From Flavobacteriales bacterium (lineage in GTDB: Bacteria > Bacteroidota > Bacteroidia > UBA10329): a stretch of 64,000 nucleotides of DNA. The stretch's first letter is position 1. Each line of letters begins with the position of its first letter. A program made the translations under genes and the position numbers. The notes beneath the pieces were generated by a model that saw nothing but the letters and a program-made list of their open reading frames with translations, made no database searches and was not told the DNA's origin. Of this stretch, positions 50,033 to 58,691 are shown piece after piece. The stretch covers positions 1 through 64,000 of the forward strand of contig JACJZP010000002.1 in the NCBI GenBank assembly GCA_020635535.1, given 5' to 3'.

Positions 50033-51931
50033 ATGATTGAAGAGAAGAGAAGAACCTTTGTTTTCGATTTCGATAGTACGTTAACTCAGGTTGAGGCTTT
50101 TGAAGAGCTGGCCGAAATATCACTGAAAGGCGACCCGAAGAAGAAGGACAAGATCGCGCAGATCGCGAAGATTACGGATCAAGGAGTTGATGGTGATATA
50201 ACGTTCACAGAATCGTTGGAACTGCGACTTAAGATACTCAACGCGCATCGCGACCATTTGGACGCCTTGGTCCGAAGATTGAGCAGGAAGATATCCCCTT
50301 CAATTTCCCGCAACAAGGAATTCTTCAAGCAGTTTGCAGACGACATCTACATTGTTTCTTGTGGTTTCAAGGAATTCATTGACCCGATTATGGCGAAGTA
50401 TGGAATTCCTTCAGACAGGATTCATGCGAACACATTCCGCTACAATAAAGCTGGGAAGATCATTGGATTTGACCGTGAAAATGACCTGTCAAAGCCTGAT
50501 GGCAAGATCGATGAGTTGAAAAAAATGGATCTGCCTGGTGAGGTGCATGTAATTGGTGATGGTTTTTCAGATTACCAGATGCGTGCTGCCGGAATTGCAG
50601 ATAAGTTTTACGCATTTACTGAGAATGTGGAGCGAAAGAATATTCTGGATAAGGCGGATCACATTGCGCCAAGCTTAGATGAGATACTCTACAAGGAGAA
50701 GCTACCTATGTCCATCTCATATCCTAAGAACAGGATCAAAGTTCTACTCTTGGAAGGGATTCATGAGCATGCGGTTGAACAGTTGAAATCCGAAGGTTAT
50801 CAAGTAGAGCTTTTGGCTGGAAGCCTGACGGAAGATGAACTATGTGAGGCAGTAAAAGGGAAGCATGTTCTGGGAATACGTTCAAAAACACAGATAACCA
50901 AACGAGTTGTGGATGCCGCAGACAGACTTCTTGCCATAGGGGCGTTCTGCATTGGTACCAACCAGATCGATCTTGATGCTTGCATGCGAAAGGGAATCTG
51001 TGTGTTCAACGCTCCATTCAGTAATACCCGAAGTGTGGTGGAACTGGTAATTGGAGAGATGATAATGCTGATGCGTGGCACTCACCAAAAGAGCATGAAT
51101 ATGCACCGCGGAGTTTGGAACAAGTCTGCAAAAGGCAGTTTCGAGATACGAGGTAAAAAGCTTGGAATTGTCGGCTACGGAAATATCGGTTCGCAGCTTT
51201 CTGTACTTGCAGAAGCCTTGGGAATGCAGGTTCTTTATTTCGATGTAGAAGAAAAACTGGCCTTGGGGAATGCCCAAAAGGTGAGTTCACTACGCGACCT
51301 ACTCAAAAAGTCTGATGTGGTCACATTACATGTTGACGGAAGGCCAGAAAACAACGGGATCATTACCAAGAAGGAGCTTGGCTGGATGAAGGAAGGAGCC
51401 GTCTTCATCAATTTGGCACGCGGGAAAGTCGTTGATCTTGAAGCGTTGAAGCAGGCACTATTAAGTGGGAAAATTGCAGGTGCTGCAATTGACGTATTCC
51501 CAGAAGAGCCAAAATCAAATGACGAACCTTTCGATAATCCGTTCATTGGAATGGATAATGTCATTCTCACACCTCACGTGGGTGGTAGTACAATAGAAGC
51601 TCAGAAGAACATTGCCACTTACGTGCCAGAAGCCTTGATGAGCTATGTGAATTCAGGAGATAGTTTTGGCAGTGTCAACTTGCCGAATATTCGTGTTCCT
51701 GAGGTGAAAGGAGCACACCGATTACTGCATATTCATGAGAATGTTCCAGGAATCATGGCGCGCATCAACAACATCTTTTCCCGATTCAACATCAACATAC
51801 TCGGTCAGCATCTTCAGACCAACAATGAGATCGGATATCTCATTACCGACATCAATAAAGAATACAATTCAGATGTGGTTGATGAACTGAAACGAATCGA
51901 CCACACCATCAAACTGAGGGTGCTTTATTGA
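50033..51931 (+). CDS. Bifunctional phosphoserine phosphatase / D-3-phosphoglycerate dehydrogenase fusion
   Basis: Single 632-residue chain. N-terminal HAD domain (about 1-215): nucleophile FDFDSTL, Ser in VSCGFKEF, Lys in DLSKPDGK and metal Asp in GDGFSDYQM, the SerB pattern. C-terminal part (about 228-632): SerA, with VGYGNIGSQLSVLAEALG for NAD, INLARGKVVD, the catalytic His in LTPHVGGSTIEAQ, and an ACT domain (HENVPGIMARINNIFSRFNINILGQHLQ). It could thus carry out the first and last steps of serine synthesis; SerC is not in the window. ATG 50033 is preferred over the TTG six bases earlier. Confidence 0.9.
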   Translation: MIEEKRRTFVFDFDSTLTQVEAFEELAEISLKGDPKKKDKIAQIAKITDQGVDGDITFTESLELRLKILNAHRDHLDALVRRLSRKISPSISRNKEFFKQFADDIYIVSCGFKEFIDPIMAKYGIPSDRIHANTFRYNKAGKIIGFDRENDLSKPDGKIDELKKMDLPGEVHVIGDGFSDYQMRAAGIADKFYAFTENVERKNILDKADHIAPSLDEILYKEKLPMSISYPKNRIKVLLLEGIHEHAVEQLKSEGYQVELLAGSLTEDELCEAVKGKHVLGIRSKTQITKRVVDAADRLLAIGAFCIGTNQIDLDACMRKGICVFNAPFSNTRSVVELVIGEMIMLMRGTHQKSMNMHRGVWNKSAKGSFEIRGKKLGIVGYGNIGSQLSVLAEALGMQVLYFDVEEKLALGNAQKVSSLRDLLKKSDVVTLHVDGRPENNGIITKKELGWMKEGAVFINLARGKVVDLEALKQALLSGKIAGAAIDVFPEEPKSNDEPFDNPFIGMDNVILTPHVGGSTIEAQKNIATYVPEALMSYVNSGDSFGSVNLPNIRVPEVKGAHRLLHIHENVPGIMARINNIFSRFNINILGQHLQTNNEIGYLITDINKEYNSDVVDELKRIDHTIKLRVLY

Positions 51932-52086
51932 TTCTCGTTCTTGTTGAGAATTACAAGTGCGGCAATTACACCAGGAACCCAGCCGGCAAGGGTGAGTAGA
52001 AATGTGATGAGTATGGAACCGCAACCTCTGTCGTAAACAGCAAGGGGAGGAAATAGAATTGCTAAGATTACCCGACCTAAAGACAT
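51925..52086 (-). CDS. YqaE/Pmp3-family small membrane protein
   Basis: A 53-residue protein beginning MSLGRVILAILFPPLAVYDR and ending NKNENQ. Two hydrophobic helices, the FPPLAVY motif and the WVPGVIAALVIL second helix are the Pmp3/YqaE signature, a stress-associated membrane protein. Its stop overlaps the convergent SerB-SerA stop by seven bases. It starts nine bases after ribH ends, so it probably ends the TPR-ribH transcript. Confidence 0.88.
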   Translation of the reverse strand: MSLGRVILAILFPPLAVYDRGCGSILITFLLTLAGWVPGVIAALVILNKNENQ

Positions 52087-52095
52087 GAAGCTAAG

Positions 52096-52590
52096 TTAAG
52101 CTTCAAGCTCTTTTTTCAAAACAGCCATTTTAATGGCGGTGATGGCAGCTTCGTCTCCTTTGTTTCCATGAACGCCACCTGCACGGTCCAAGGCCTGTTG
52201 CATGGTATTGGGAGTAAGCACACCGAAAATAACGGGTAGATTGTACTTGATGTTAAGGTTGGTGATGCCTTGACTCACAGCATCACATATGAAATCGAAG
52301 TGTTTGGTTTCGCCCTGAATGACAACTCCGATACAAATGATTCCGTCAAACTCTTTACGCTCGGCCATTAGTTGCGCGCCAAGGGTCAGTTCAAAGCTGC
52401 CGGGAACATTTCTTCTAACGACATCATCTTCCTTGACACCGAATTTCATCAGCGTTTCCTTGGCTCCATTGTAAAGAGCTTCGGTCACTTCCGTATTCCA
52501 CTCACTTACAACAATTGCAAAACGCATTCCTTCTGCCGAGGGAATGGTTTCAGCATTGTACGAAGAAAGATTCTTGAGCGATGAAGCCAA
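52096..52590 (-). CDS. ribH: 6,7-dimethyl-8-ribityllumazine synthase
   Basis: Riboflavin-pathway enzyme joining 5-amino-6-ribitylaminouracil with dihydroxybutanone phosphate. Motifs: FAIVVSEWNTEVTEAL, VPGSFELTLGAQ, CIGVVIQGETKHFDFICDAVSQGI (with the catalytic His) and PVIFGVLTPNTMQQALDRAG. The start is a TTG at 52590, giving MASSLKNLSSY as in related species; the first in-frame ATG lies too far in. One base separates it from the TPR gene stop. Confidence 0.93.
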   Translation of the reverse strand: MASSLKNLSSYNAETIPSAEGMRFAIVVSEWNTEVTEALYNGAKETLMKFGVKEDDVVRRNVPGSFELTLGAQLMAERKEFDGIICIGVVIQGETKHFDFICDAVSQGITNLNIKYNLPVIFGVLTPNTMQQALDRAGGVHGNKGDEAAITAIKMAVLKKELEA

Positions 52591-52591
52591 A

Positions 52592-53284
52592 TCAGTTCAA
52601 GTTTGCCTCAGCGCGGGCAATGTACTTTTCGGCATTACGGCCTTCGTTGGTAGAAGGGAATTTTTCCTTCACCTGAGTGTAGTAGTCAATTGCCTTATCG
52701 AAGTTTCCAGCTTCTTCAGCTGCAAATCCTGCTTTTTGAAGGTAAACCGGAGTAGTAAAATCATTTTCGCTGTAAGCAATGGCTTTTTCGTAATGATTCA
52801 GAGCAGCATCAGTATCGCCAAGTTGCATGTAAGCATCGCCAATAGCGCCAAGAGCAACAGCTCCAAGCATCTCGCCTCCGGCATCATAGCTTTCAAGTTC
52901 TTCAATAGCGGTCTCGTACTCTCCATTTCTGAGGTAACAGATGCCAGCGTAGTAGTGGGCCAAATTTCCAGCACTGGTGTTGCCGTACTCATCTGCCACA
53001 TCAATGAATCCTAAATAATTCCCATCGCCATTCAAGGCAAGGTCAAAGCTGTCCTTTTGGAAATACTGCTCGGCCATGAACATCTGACCATGAGCTTCCT
53101 CCTCAAGAGGCTCAAGATAAACTCGGTTGTAAGCATAAAACGCAACCACAATGGCGATGATTCCACCCACAACACCCATAATGAGGTTCTGGTTGGTATT
53201 GATGAAGTCTTCCGTTTTCGAGTAAACCTCTTCAACATCAACGATGAGTTCGTCCTTTTCTTCTTCGTGTTTCTTCTTGGTCAT
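52592..53284 (-). CDS. Membrane-anchored TPR protein
   Basis: Protein of 230 residues: charged N-terminus, one transmembrane helix (NLIMGVVGGIIAIVVAFYAY, about 33-52), then tetratricopeptide repeats such as GAIGDAYMQLGDTDAALNHYEKAI and GFAAEEAGNFDKAIDYYTQVKEKFP. Architecture recalls YfgM-type proteins that help periplasmic chaperones. ATG 53284 is taken as the start; the TTG six bases upstream is in frame. First gene of a unit with ribH and the YqaE-like gene. Confidence 0.85.
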   Translation of the reverse strand: MTKKKHEEEKDELIVDVEEVYSKTEDFINTNQNLIMGVVGGIIAIVVAFYAYNRVYLEPLEEEAHGQMFMAEQYFQKDSFDLALNGDGNYLGFIDVADEYGNTSAGNLAHYYAGICYLRNGEYETAIEELESYDAGGEMLGAVALGAIGDAYMQLGDTDAALNHYEKAIAYSENDFTTPVYLQKAGFAAEEAGNFDKAIDYYTQVKEKFPSTNEGRNAEKYIARAEANLN

Positions 53285-53414
53285 GTCCAAATTTTACAGG
53301 GCGCGAAGATAGGTATTATTTCAAATGAAATCAGCCACGGATAGCTCGGGATTCGATGTGGCTGAAATGCCCTTAGCATAAGGGTTTCGTTACATTTGCT
53401 ACAGCGCATATTCC

Positions 53415-54515
53415 ATGTATCTCAAGCAGCTTTCTCTGGTCAATTTCAAAAACATTTCGGGTGCCGATCTGGAGCTCGGAAAGAAGTTCAACTGCTTTGT
53501 GGGGAACAATGGCTCTGGAAAGACCACCGTGCTTGATGCTGTGCATTATCTGTCCATGTGCAAGAGTTTTCTGAATTCTATCGATAGTCAGAACATTAAA
53601 CGGGATCAGCCTTTTATGGTGGTGAGCGGTACGTTTTTTAAGGATGATGAGGATAGTTTGGTCTACTGTGCACTGAAGCATGATGGTAAAAAGCAGTTCA
53701 AGAAGAACAAGAAGGAATACCAGCGACTTATTGATCATGTTGGGCAATTCCCTACGGTGATCATTGCGCCCACAGATGCAGATATCATCAATGGTGGAAG
53801 TGAGCTCAGGCGCAAGTTCTTGGATGGGGTCATTTCTCAATTGGATAGGGAATACCTTGAGAATCTGGTGCAGTACAATAAGGCATTGCTACAGCGCAAT
53901 GCATTGCTCAAGTATTTCCGCGAGAACAGAACGTTTCAACAGGAGTCGTTGGATGTTTGGGATGCTCAACTTTCTCAGCGCGGAACGCTCATTTACCAAA
54001 GACGGAAGAGGTTCCTCGAAGATTTCATCTCCGCTTTCAGTTCTTACTATAAGACCATTTCAGAATCGGTAGAGGAGATCGGGTTGGTATATGATAGCCA
54101 ACTCTCGGAAGGAGATATGCTTGATCTACTGAAAGCGAGTTTGGAAAAAGACCGAGCGGCAACCTATACAACTGTTGGCATTCACAAGGATGATCTAACG
54201 CTTACTATCAATGATTTTCCACTGAAGAAATTCGGGTCGCAAGGACAGCAAAAATCAGCCCTTGTTTCACTCAAGTTGGCACAGTTCAAAGTGATGCACG
54301 AAAAGAGTGGAATTACACCCCTTCTTTTGCTCGATGATATCTTCGATAAATTGGACGATGACAGGGTAGGGCAGATGCTGAAATTGGTAGGTGGAAAAGC
54401 CTTCGGCCAGATCTTTATTACCGACACGCATCCAGAGCGTGTGGCTGAACTTTTGAAAGACGAAAAAGACGTCAAGGTTTTCCCGATTTCTCAGGGAGAA
54501 ATACAGGTCGATTAA
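53415..54515 (+). CDS. recF: DNA replication and repair protein RecF
   Basis: SMC-like ATPase that loads RecA at gaps with RecO and RecR. Walker A is GNNGSGKTT (30-38), the ABC signature region KKFGSQGQQKSALVSLKLAQ, Walker B LLLLDDIFDKLDDDR. 366 residues, normal. A -7 element TACATTTG lies at 53391-53398, 16 bases before the ATG. Divergent from the TPR gene. Confidence 0.94.
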   Translation: MYLKQLSLVNFKNISGADLELGKKFNCFVGNNGSGKTTVLDAVHYLSMCKSFLNSIDSQNIKRDQPFMVVSGTFFKDDEDSLVYCALKHDGKKQFKKNKKEYQRLIDHVGQFPTVIIAPTDADIINGGSELRRKFLDGVISQLDREYLENLVQYNKALLQRNALLKYFRENRTFQQESLDVWDAQLSQRGTLIYQRRKRFLEDFISAFSSYYKTISESVEEIGLVYDSQLSEGDMLDLLKASLEKDRAATYTTVGIHKDDLTLTINDFPLKKFGSQGQQKSALVSLKLAQFKVMHEKSGITPLLLLDDIFDKLDDDRVGQMLKLVGGKAFGQIFITDTHPERVAELLKDEKDVKVFPISQGEIQVD

Positions 54516-54541
54516 CCTCGTTTTGTGACGATCGTAACCAA

Positions 54542-54730
54542 ATTACATCTGTAAATCGTCTGATTTTCAGGTAAAATTTACAATCGTAATCAACAGTTAT
54601 ATATAATATTGATAATCAATTGATTGCTGATTTTTATGTGAACCTATATGTTGGATCTGTTCGTTCTGGTTTTGTATTGAATTCGGGGTATTTACAAATG
54701 TATTCTGAAGTATTGGTTTACATTTGTAAA
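54542..54730. promoter_or_regulatory. Operator array upstream of the XRE regulator
   Basis: Four copies of an inverted repeat TTTACA-nn-TGTAAA: ATTACA-TC-TGTAAA (54542-54555), TTTACA-AT-CGTAAT (54577-54590, weaker), TTTACA-AA-TGTATT (54691-54704) and TTTACA-TT-TGTAAA (54717-54730, perfect). The last contains TACATTTG (54719-54726), the -7 promoter box of the regulator gene, so a bound repressor would block transcription. The array occupies most of the 218-base gap. Confidence 0.6.
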
Positions 54731-54733
54731 ACA

Positions 54734-55087
54734 ATGGATGCGATAACTGAAAGGCTCAAAAAAATCATGGAAGATCATGACCTTTCATCGTCTCAAATGG
54801 CCGATAGGATCGGGGTACAGCGGAGCGCTATCAGCCACATTTTATCGGGTAGAAATAAGCCAAGTTTAGACTTTGTAGTTAAGGTTTTAGAAAGCTTTCC
54901 AGAGGTGTCTTCTGAGTGGTTGTTGAGGGGGCAAAATGCAGAGGTTGCGACCCATCAGGAACGACCCGAGATAGGGGATGAAAAATCAGTTGAAACTCAG
55001 GGGCAAAACACGCCTCAAAAAACGGTCGAAAAAGTGCTGATTCTTTACACCGATAAAACCGTTGAGGAGTATAGGTCTCGTTACTAG
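54734..55087 (+). CDS. XRE-family helix-turn-helix regulator
   Basis: Protein of 117 residues: N-terminal Cro/CI-type HTH (ITERLKKIMEDHDLSSSQMADRIGVQRSAISHILSGRNKPSLDFVVKVLESFPEVSSEWLLRG, about 3-66), then a polar linker and VEKVLILYTDKTVEEYRSRY at the C-terminus. The same frame extends to 54620, but those codons cross the operator array and -7 box; ATG 54734 is right. Probably autoregulated by the palindromes immediately upstream. Regulon unknown. Confidence 0.85.
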   Translation: MDAITERLKKIMEDHDLSSSQMADRIGVQRSAISHILSGRNKPSLDFVVKVLESFPEVSSEWLLRGQNAEVATHQERPEIGDEKSVETQGQNTPQKTVEKVLILYTDKTVEEYRSRY

Positions 55088-55159
55088 TTATTGGTTGTGC
55101 AGTTGTTAAGTTAGCGGTTGTCAATTCAATAACCTTTGTCACAATAACTAATAACACGA

Positions 55160-55804
55160 ATGACAAAAAAAGAGCGCTTCGAAAAGGTTATTGCCTACTT
55201 CCAGGAGCAAATGCCAACGGCCGAAACCGAATTGCATTACACTGATCCGTATGAGTTACTGGTAGCCGTAATTCTGTCAGCGCAGTGCACGGATAAGCGT
55301 GTGAATATGGTAACGCCAGCGCTGTTCAAGCGTTTTCCAGAGGCAGAGACGTTGGCTGAAGCTTCATCTGATGAGGTTTTTACCTATATCCGAAGCATCA
55401 GTTATCCGAACAACAAGGCCAAACACTTGGTTGGCATGGCCAAAATGCTGGTGGAGGATTTCAAGAACGAAGTTCCATCAGATGTGAAGGAATTGCAGAA
55501 AATGCCTGGAGTAGGAAGGAAAACGGCCAATGTTATTGCTTCGGTTGTTTACGATAAACCGGCCATGGCTGTAGATACGCACGTATTCCGTGTTTCGGAG
55601 CGGCTTGGCCTCACCACAAACGCCAAAACACCTTTGGCAACCGAAAAGCAGTTGGTGAAGTACATTCCGAAAGAACTCATCTCAACGGCCCATCATTGGC
55701 TTATTCTGCATGGTCGTTATGTATGTCTGGCCAGAAAACCGAAGTGCGAGAAGTGTGGTCTGACTGCTTACTGCAAATACTTTGAGAAGAATTTCGGTTC
55801 GTAA
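55160..55804 (+). CDS. nth: Endonuclease III
   Basis: Base-excision DNA glycosylase/AP lyase removing oxidised pyrimidines. Helix-hairpin-helix KMPGVGRKTANVIASV carries the catalytic Lys, VDTHVFRV the catalytic Asp, and CLARKPKCEKCGLTAYC is the C-x6-C-x2-C-x5-C [4Fe-4S] loop. 214 residues, normal. The spacer before it (55088-55159) is made of TTATTGGTT / AATAACTAATAAC words. Confidence 0.94.
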   Translation: MTKKERFEKVIAYFQEQMPTAETELHYTDPYELLVAVILSAQCTDKRVNMVTPALFKRFPEAETLAEASSDEVFTYIRSISYPNNKAKHLVGMAKMLVEDFKNEVPSDVKELQKMPGVGRKTANVIASVVYDKPAMAVDTHVFRVSERLGLTTNAKTPLATEKQLVKYIPKELISTAHHWLILHGRYVCLARKPKCEKCGLTAYCKYFEKNFGS

Positions 55805-55940
55805 ATACATTACGGTCTAGGCCGTTAGACTTGCAATCAAAGTGGAAAACTTGGTAGCAAAACGGTCGGTTTCCGAACCTAAATAGCGTTACTTTGTTTG
55901 CCTCGGTGATAGAAGTATTATTCACCAAAATGATTGAATC

Positions 55941-56411
55941 ATGAGTATTGTAACACTGAAAGAAGGAGATAACGCACCAGCATTTTCGGGCAAGGATCAG
56001 AACGGGAAAACCGTTTCAATGTCTGATCTGAAAGGAAAGCGTGTTATTCTGTTCTTCTATCCAAAAGACATGACACCAGGTTGCACAGCCGAGGCCTGTA
56101 ACTTGGGAGAGAATTACAGCGAACTTCAGAAGCGAGGATTTGAGGTGATCGGTGTTTCTGCCGATGATGAGAAAAGACATCAGAAATTCATCGATAAGTA
56201 TAGTCTACCTTACACGTTGATTGCCGATACCGATCTATCCGTGATCAAGGCATTTGGTGTTTGGGGTTTGAAAAAGTTCATGGGAAAAGAATATAATGGC
56301 ATTCACAGAACCACGTTCATAATCGGAGCTGATGGAAAGCTGGAGAAGGTCATAACCAAGGTTAATACAAAGAATCACACGGCTCAGATATTGGAAGAAC
56401 TGGGCGAGTAA
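55941..56411 (+). CDS. bcp: Thioredoxin-dependent thiol peroxidase
   Basis: Bcp/PrxQ-type peroxiredoxin (156 residues) reducing peroxides with thioredoxin. TPGCTAEACNLGENY contains the peroxidatic Cys and, five residues on, the resolving Cys of the alpha-helical PrxQ type. No signal peptide, cytoplasmic. Stands alone between nth and recA. Confidence 0.92.
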   Translation: MSIVTLKEGDNAPAFSGKDQNGKTVSMSDLKGKRVILFFYPKDMTPGCTAEACNLGENYSELQKRGFEVIGVSADDEKRHQKFIDKYSLPYTLIADTDLSVIKAFGVWGLKKFMGKEYNGIHRTTFIIGADGKLEKVITKVNTKNHTAQILEELGE

Positions 56412-56527
56412 CACGGATGCGAATTATCAATTTGATACGAATATGCGAATTACGAATACAGACGTTCAAATCATTTCAGAATCCGAGTGGGAGGTTCGTA
56501 TATTCGATATGATTCGTAATTCGTAAC
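56412..56527. repeat. REP-like inverted repeat region upstream of recA
   Basis: CGAATTACGAAT (56446-56457) is repeated inverted as ATTCGTAATTCG (56512-56523); surrounding ACGAATATGCGAAT and TTCGTATATTCGAT words extend the symmetry imperfectly. The arms could fold into a long, interrupted hairpin about 80 bases across. Such GAAT/ATTC-rich palindromes occur between genes in Bacteroidota. It may also influence recA expression; no SOS box was recognised. Confidence 0.5.
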
Positions 56528-56563
56528 AGCACTAAAACTAATTAAACTTAAAATCGACCTATC

Positions 56564-57580
56564 ATGGCGAAAGACGAGAAAGCAGAAAAACTGAAGGCCC
56601 TACAAATGGCCATGGATAAGCTTGAAAAAGCGCATGGCAAGGGTTCCATCATGCGTATGGGCGATGCAGCAGTTGAAGATGTGGATGTAATTCCGAGTGG
56701 ATCCATCAGCTTGGATGTGGCTTTAGGAATTGGTGGTTATCCGCGCGGCAGGATCATTGAGATCTATGGGCCTGAATCATCCGGTAAAACTACCTTAGCA
56801 ATTCATGCAATTGCCGAAGCGCAGAAGCAAGGCGGTATTGCCGCCATGATTGATGCTGAGCACGCCTTCGACCGATTCTATGCTCAAAATCTGGGTGTTG
56901 ATATTGATAACCTGCTCATCTCACAGCCAGATAATGGCGAGCAGGCCTTGGAAATTGCGGAGAATCTGATTCGCTCTGGAGCCATTGATATTATCGTTAT
57001 CGATTCGGTTGCAGCCTTAACTCCAAGAAGCGAGATCGAAGGAGAAATGGGCGATAGCAAAGTGGGACTTCAGGCGCGTTTGATGTCTCAGGCATTGAGA
57101 AAACTGACCGCCACCATCAGCAAAACGGGTTGTGTTTGCATTTTCATCAACCAGCTTCGCGAAAAGATCGGTGTAATGTTCGGAAACCCTGAAACAACCA
57201 CTGGTGGTAATGCGCTGAAATTCTACTCATCAATCCGATTGGATATCCGTAGAGCAGGGCAGATAAAAAGTGGAGAAGATACTACAGGTAACCGAGTGCG
57301 TGTAAAAGTGGTGAAGAATAAGGTTGCGCCTCCGTTCAGAAAAGCTGAATTCGATGTGATGTACGGTGAGGGAATTTCCAAAGTAGGAGAGATCATTGAC
57401 CTTGGAGTTGATCATGGCATTCTGAAGAAGAGTGGTTCTTGGTTCAGCTATGGGGAAACCCGGTTAGGTCAGGGGCGCGATGCAGTTAAAGAATTGTTCC
57501 TTGATAATCCTGAACTCATGGAGGAATTGGAACAGAAGATCAAGGAGCGACTATCAGGAGCCGAACCTATCGAAGGATGA
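56564..57580 (+). CDS. recA: Recombinase RecA
   Basis: Strand-exchange ATPase and SOS co-protease, 338 residues. Walker A GPESSGKTT, VIDSVAALTPRSEIEGEMGD (Walker B and L1), and loop L2 NQLREKIGVMFGNPETTTGGNALKFYSS are intact. The C-terminal acidic tail is short (KERLSGAEPIEG). The TPR lipoprotein gene overlaps its stop by four bases (ATGA), so the two are translationally coupled. Confidence 0.96.
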   Translation: MAKDEKAEKLKALQMAMDKLEKAHGKGSIMRMGDAAVEDVDVIPSGSISLDVALGIGGYPRGRIIEIYGPESSGKTTLAIHAIAEAQKQGGIAAMIDAEHAFDRFYAQNLGVDIDNLLISQPDNGEQALEIAENLIRSGAIDIIVIDSVAALTPRSEIEGEMGDSKVGLQARLMSQALRKLTATISKTGCVCIFINQLREKIGVMFGNPETTTGGNALKFYSSIRLDIRRAGQIKSGEDTTGNRVRVKVVKNKVAPPFRKAEFDVMYGEGISKVGEIIDLGVDHGILKKSGSWFSYGETRLGQGRDAVKELFLDNPELMEELEQKIKERLSGAEPIEG

Positions 57581-58611
57581 TCAGAAGGGCACTGTTCTAT
57601 CTTGTTGGATTAATCGTTCTTTTCGGGTGTGATCAGAAACCTGATCAGGATGCTTCTTCGGTGATAGAAACTCCTGTTGTTCAGGAAGATTTTCCAGGTC
57701 AGATCAAACTTGATAGTTTGACAACCTTGCTTGAAAAGGATCCCGACAACACAGATCTGCTGAATGAACGCGCCAAAGTGTTTCTTGAAGTAAATCAGAC
57801 CAATTATGCTTTGGCAGATATTGGTAGGGCTTTGCTTCTGGACAGCTCGGTTGCCCAGTATTATCTAACCATTTCAGATGCATATTTCAGGCTGAACAAG
57901 CCTGCAAAAAGTAGAGGTGCATTGTTGAAAGCCCATCAATTGGAACCTGAATACACAGAGCCGCTATACAGATTGGCGCAGTTCGAACTTTACTTGGGCA
58001 ACCATCAGAAGTGTATTGATTACGCCAATGACATGCTGCGAATTGATGCCCGCGATGACCGTCCGTTCATGATAAAAGGCCTTTGCTTCAAGGATATGGG
58101 AGATACGGCCAAAGCCATTCAGAACTATTTGGAAGCCGTTGCCGAAAACCCTGATAATTATGATGCCTATACCGAGTTGGGAGTGTTGCATTGGGGACAA
58201 GGGAGTCCGTTGGCGGAGGGTTTTCTCAAGAGTGCATTGGCCATTAAGCCTGATGGGATGGATGCGCTTTATGCATTGGGCATGCAGTATCAGGATTCTG
58301 ACAAGCTAAATGAGGCAATGGAAACATATACCCACATGCTTGAACTGGACAGTACCTATAGCGCTGCGTACTTCAACATGGGTTATATTCAATACCAGCA
58401 TCTTCAACTTTACAATGAGGCGTTGAAGAACTTTGACAAGGCGGTAAAGGTTAACCCGAAATACTATCAGGCCGTTTACATGAGGGGTTTATGTTATGAG
58501 GCCAAAGGCGATGTAGCCAAGGCAAAACGTGAATATTCATATGCAATTGAACTGAATCCGAACTACAAGCTTGCAGCAGATGGATTACAGCGTTTGTTGA
58601 GTAAACGCTAA
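57577..58611 (+). CDS. TPR lipoprotein
   Basis: Predicted lipoprotein (lipobox LFGC, Cys18) of 344 residues composed of about seven tetratricopeptide repeats, for example KAIQNYLEAVAENPDNYDAYTELGVLHW and EALKNFDKAVKVNPKYYQAVYMRGLCYEAKGDVAKAKREYSYAI. Outer- or inner-membrane scaffold; partners unknown. Overlaps recA by four bases, an arrangement worth comparing in relatives. Confidence 0.85.
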   Translation: MIRRALFYLVGLIVLFGCDQKPDQDASSVIETPVVQEDFPGQIKLDSLTTLLEKDPDNTDLLNERAKVFLEVNQTNYALADIGRALLLDSSVAQYYLTISDAYFRLNKPAKSRGALLKAHQLEPEYTEPLYRLAQFELYLGNHQKCIDYANDMLRIDARDDRPFMIKGLCFKDMGDTAKAIQNYLEAVAENPDNYDAYTELGVLHWGQGSPLAEGFLKSALAIKPDGMDALYALGMQYQDSDKLNEAMETYTHMLELDSTYSAAYFNMGYIQYQHLQLYNEALKNFDKAVKVNPKYYQAVYMRGLCYEAKGDVAKAKREYSYAIELNPNYKLAADGLQRLLSKR

Positions 58612-58691
58612 GATTTGTTCGTGGCATGCTTCTTGTCTTGCAGGCAGCAGTTCAATTTCTAACTTTATCGCTCATTTTAAATGATCAGACC

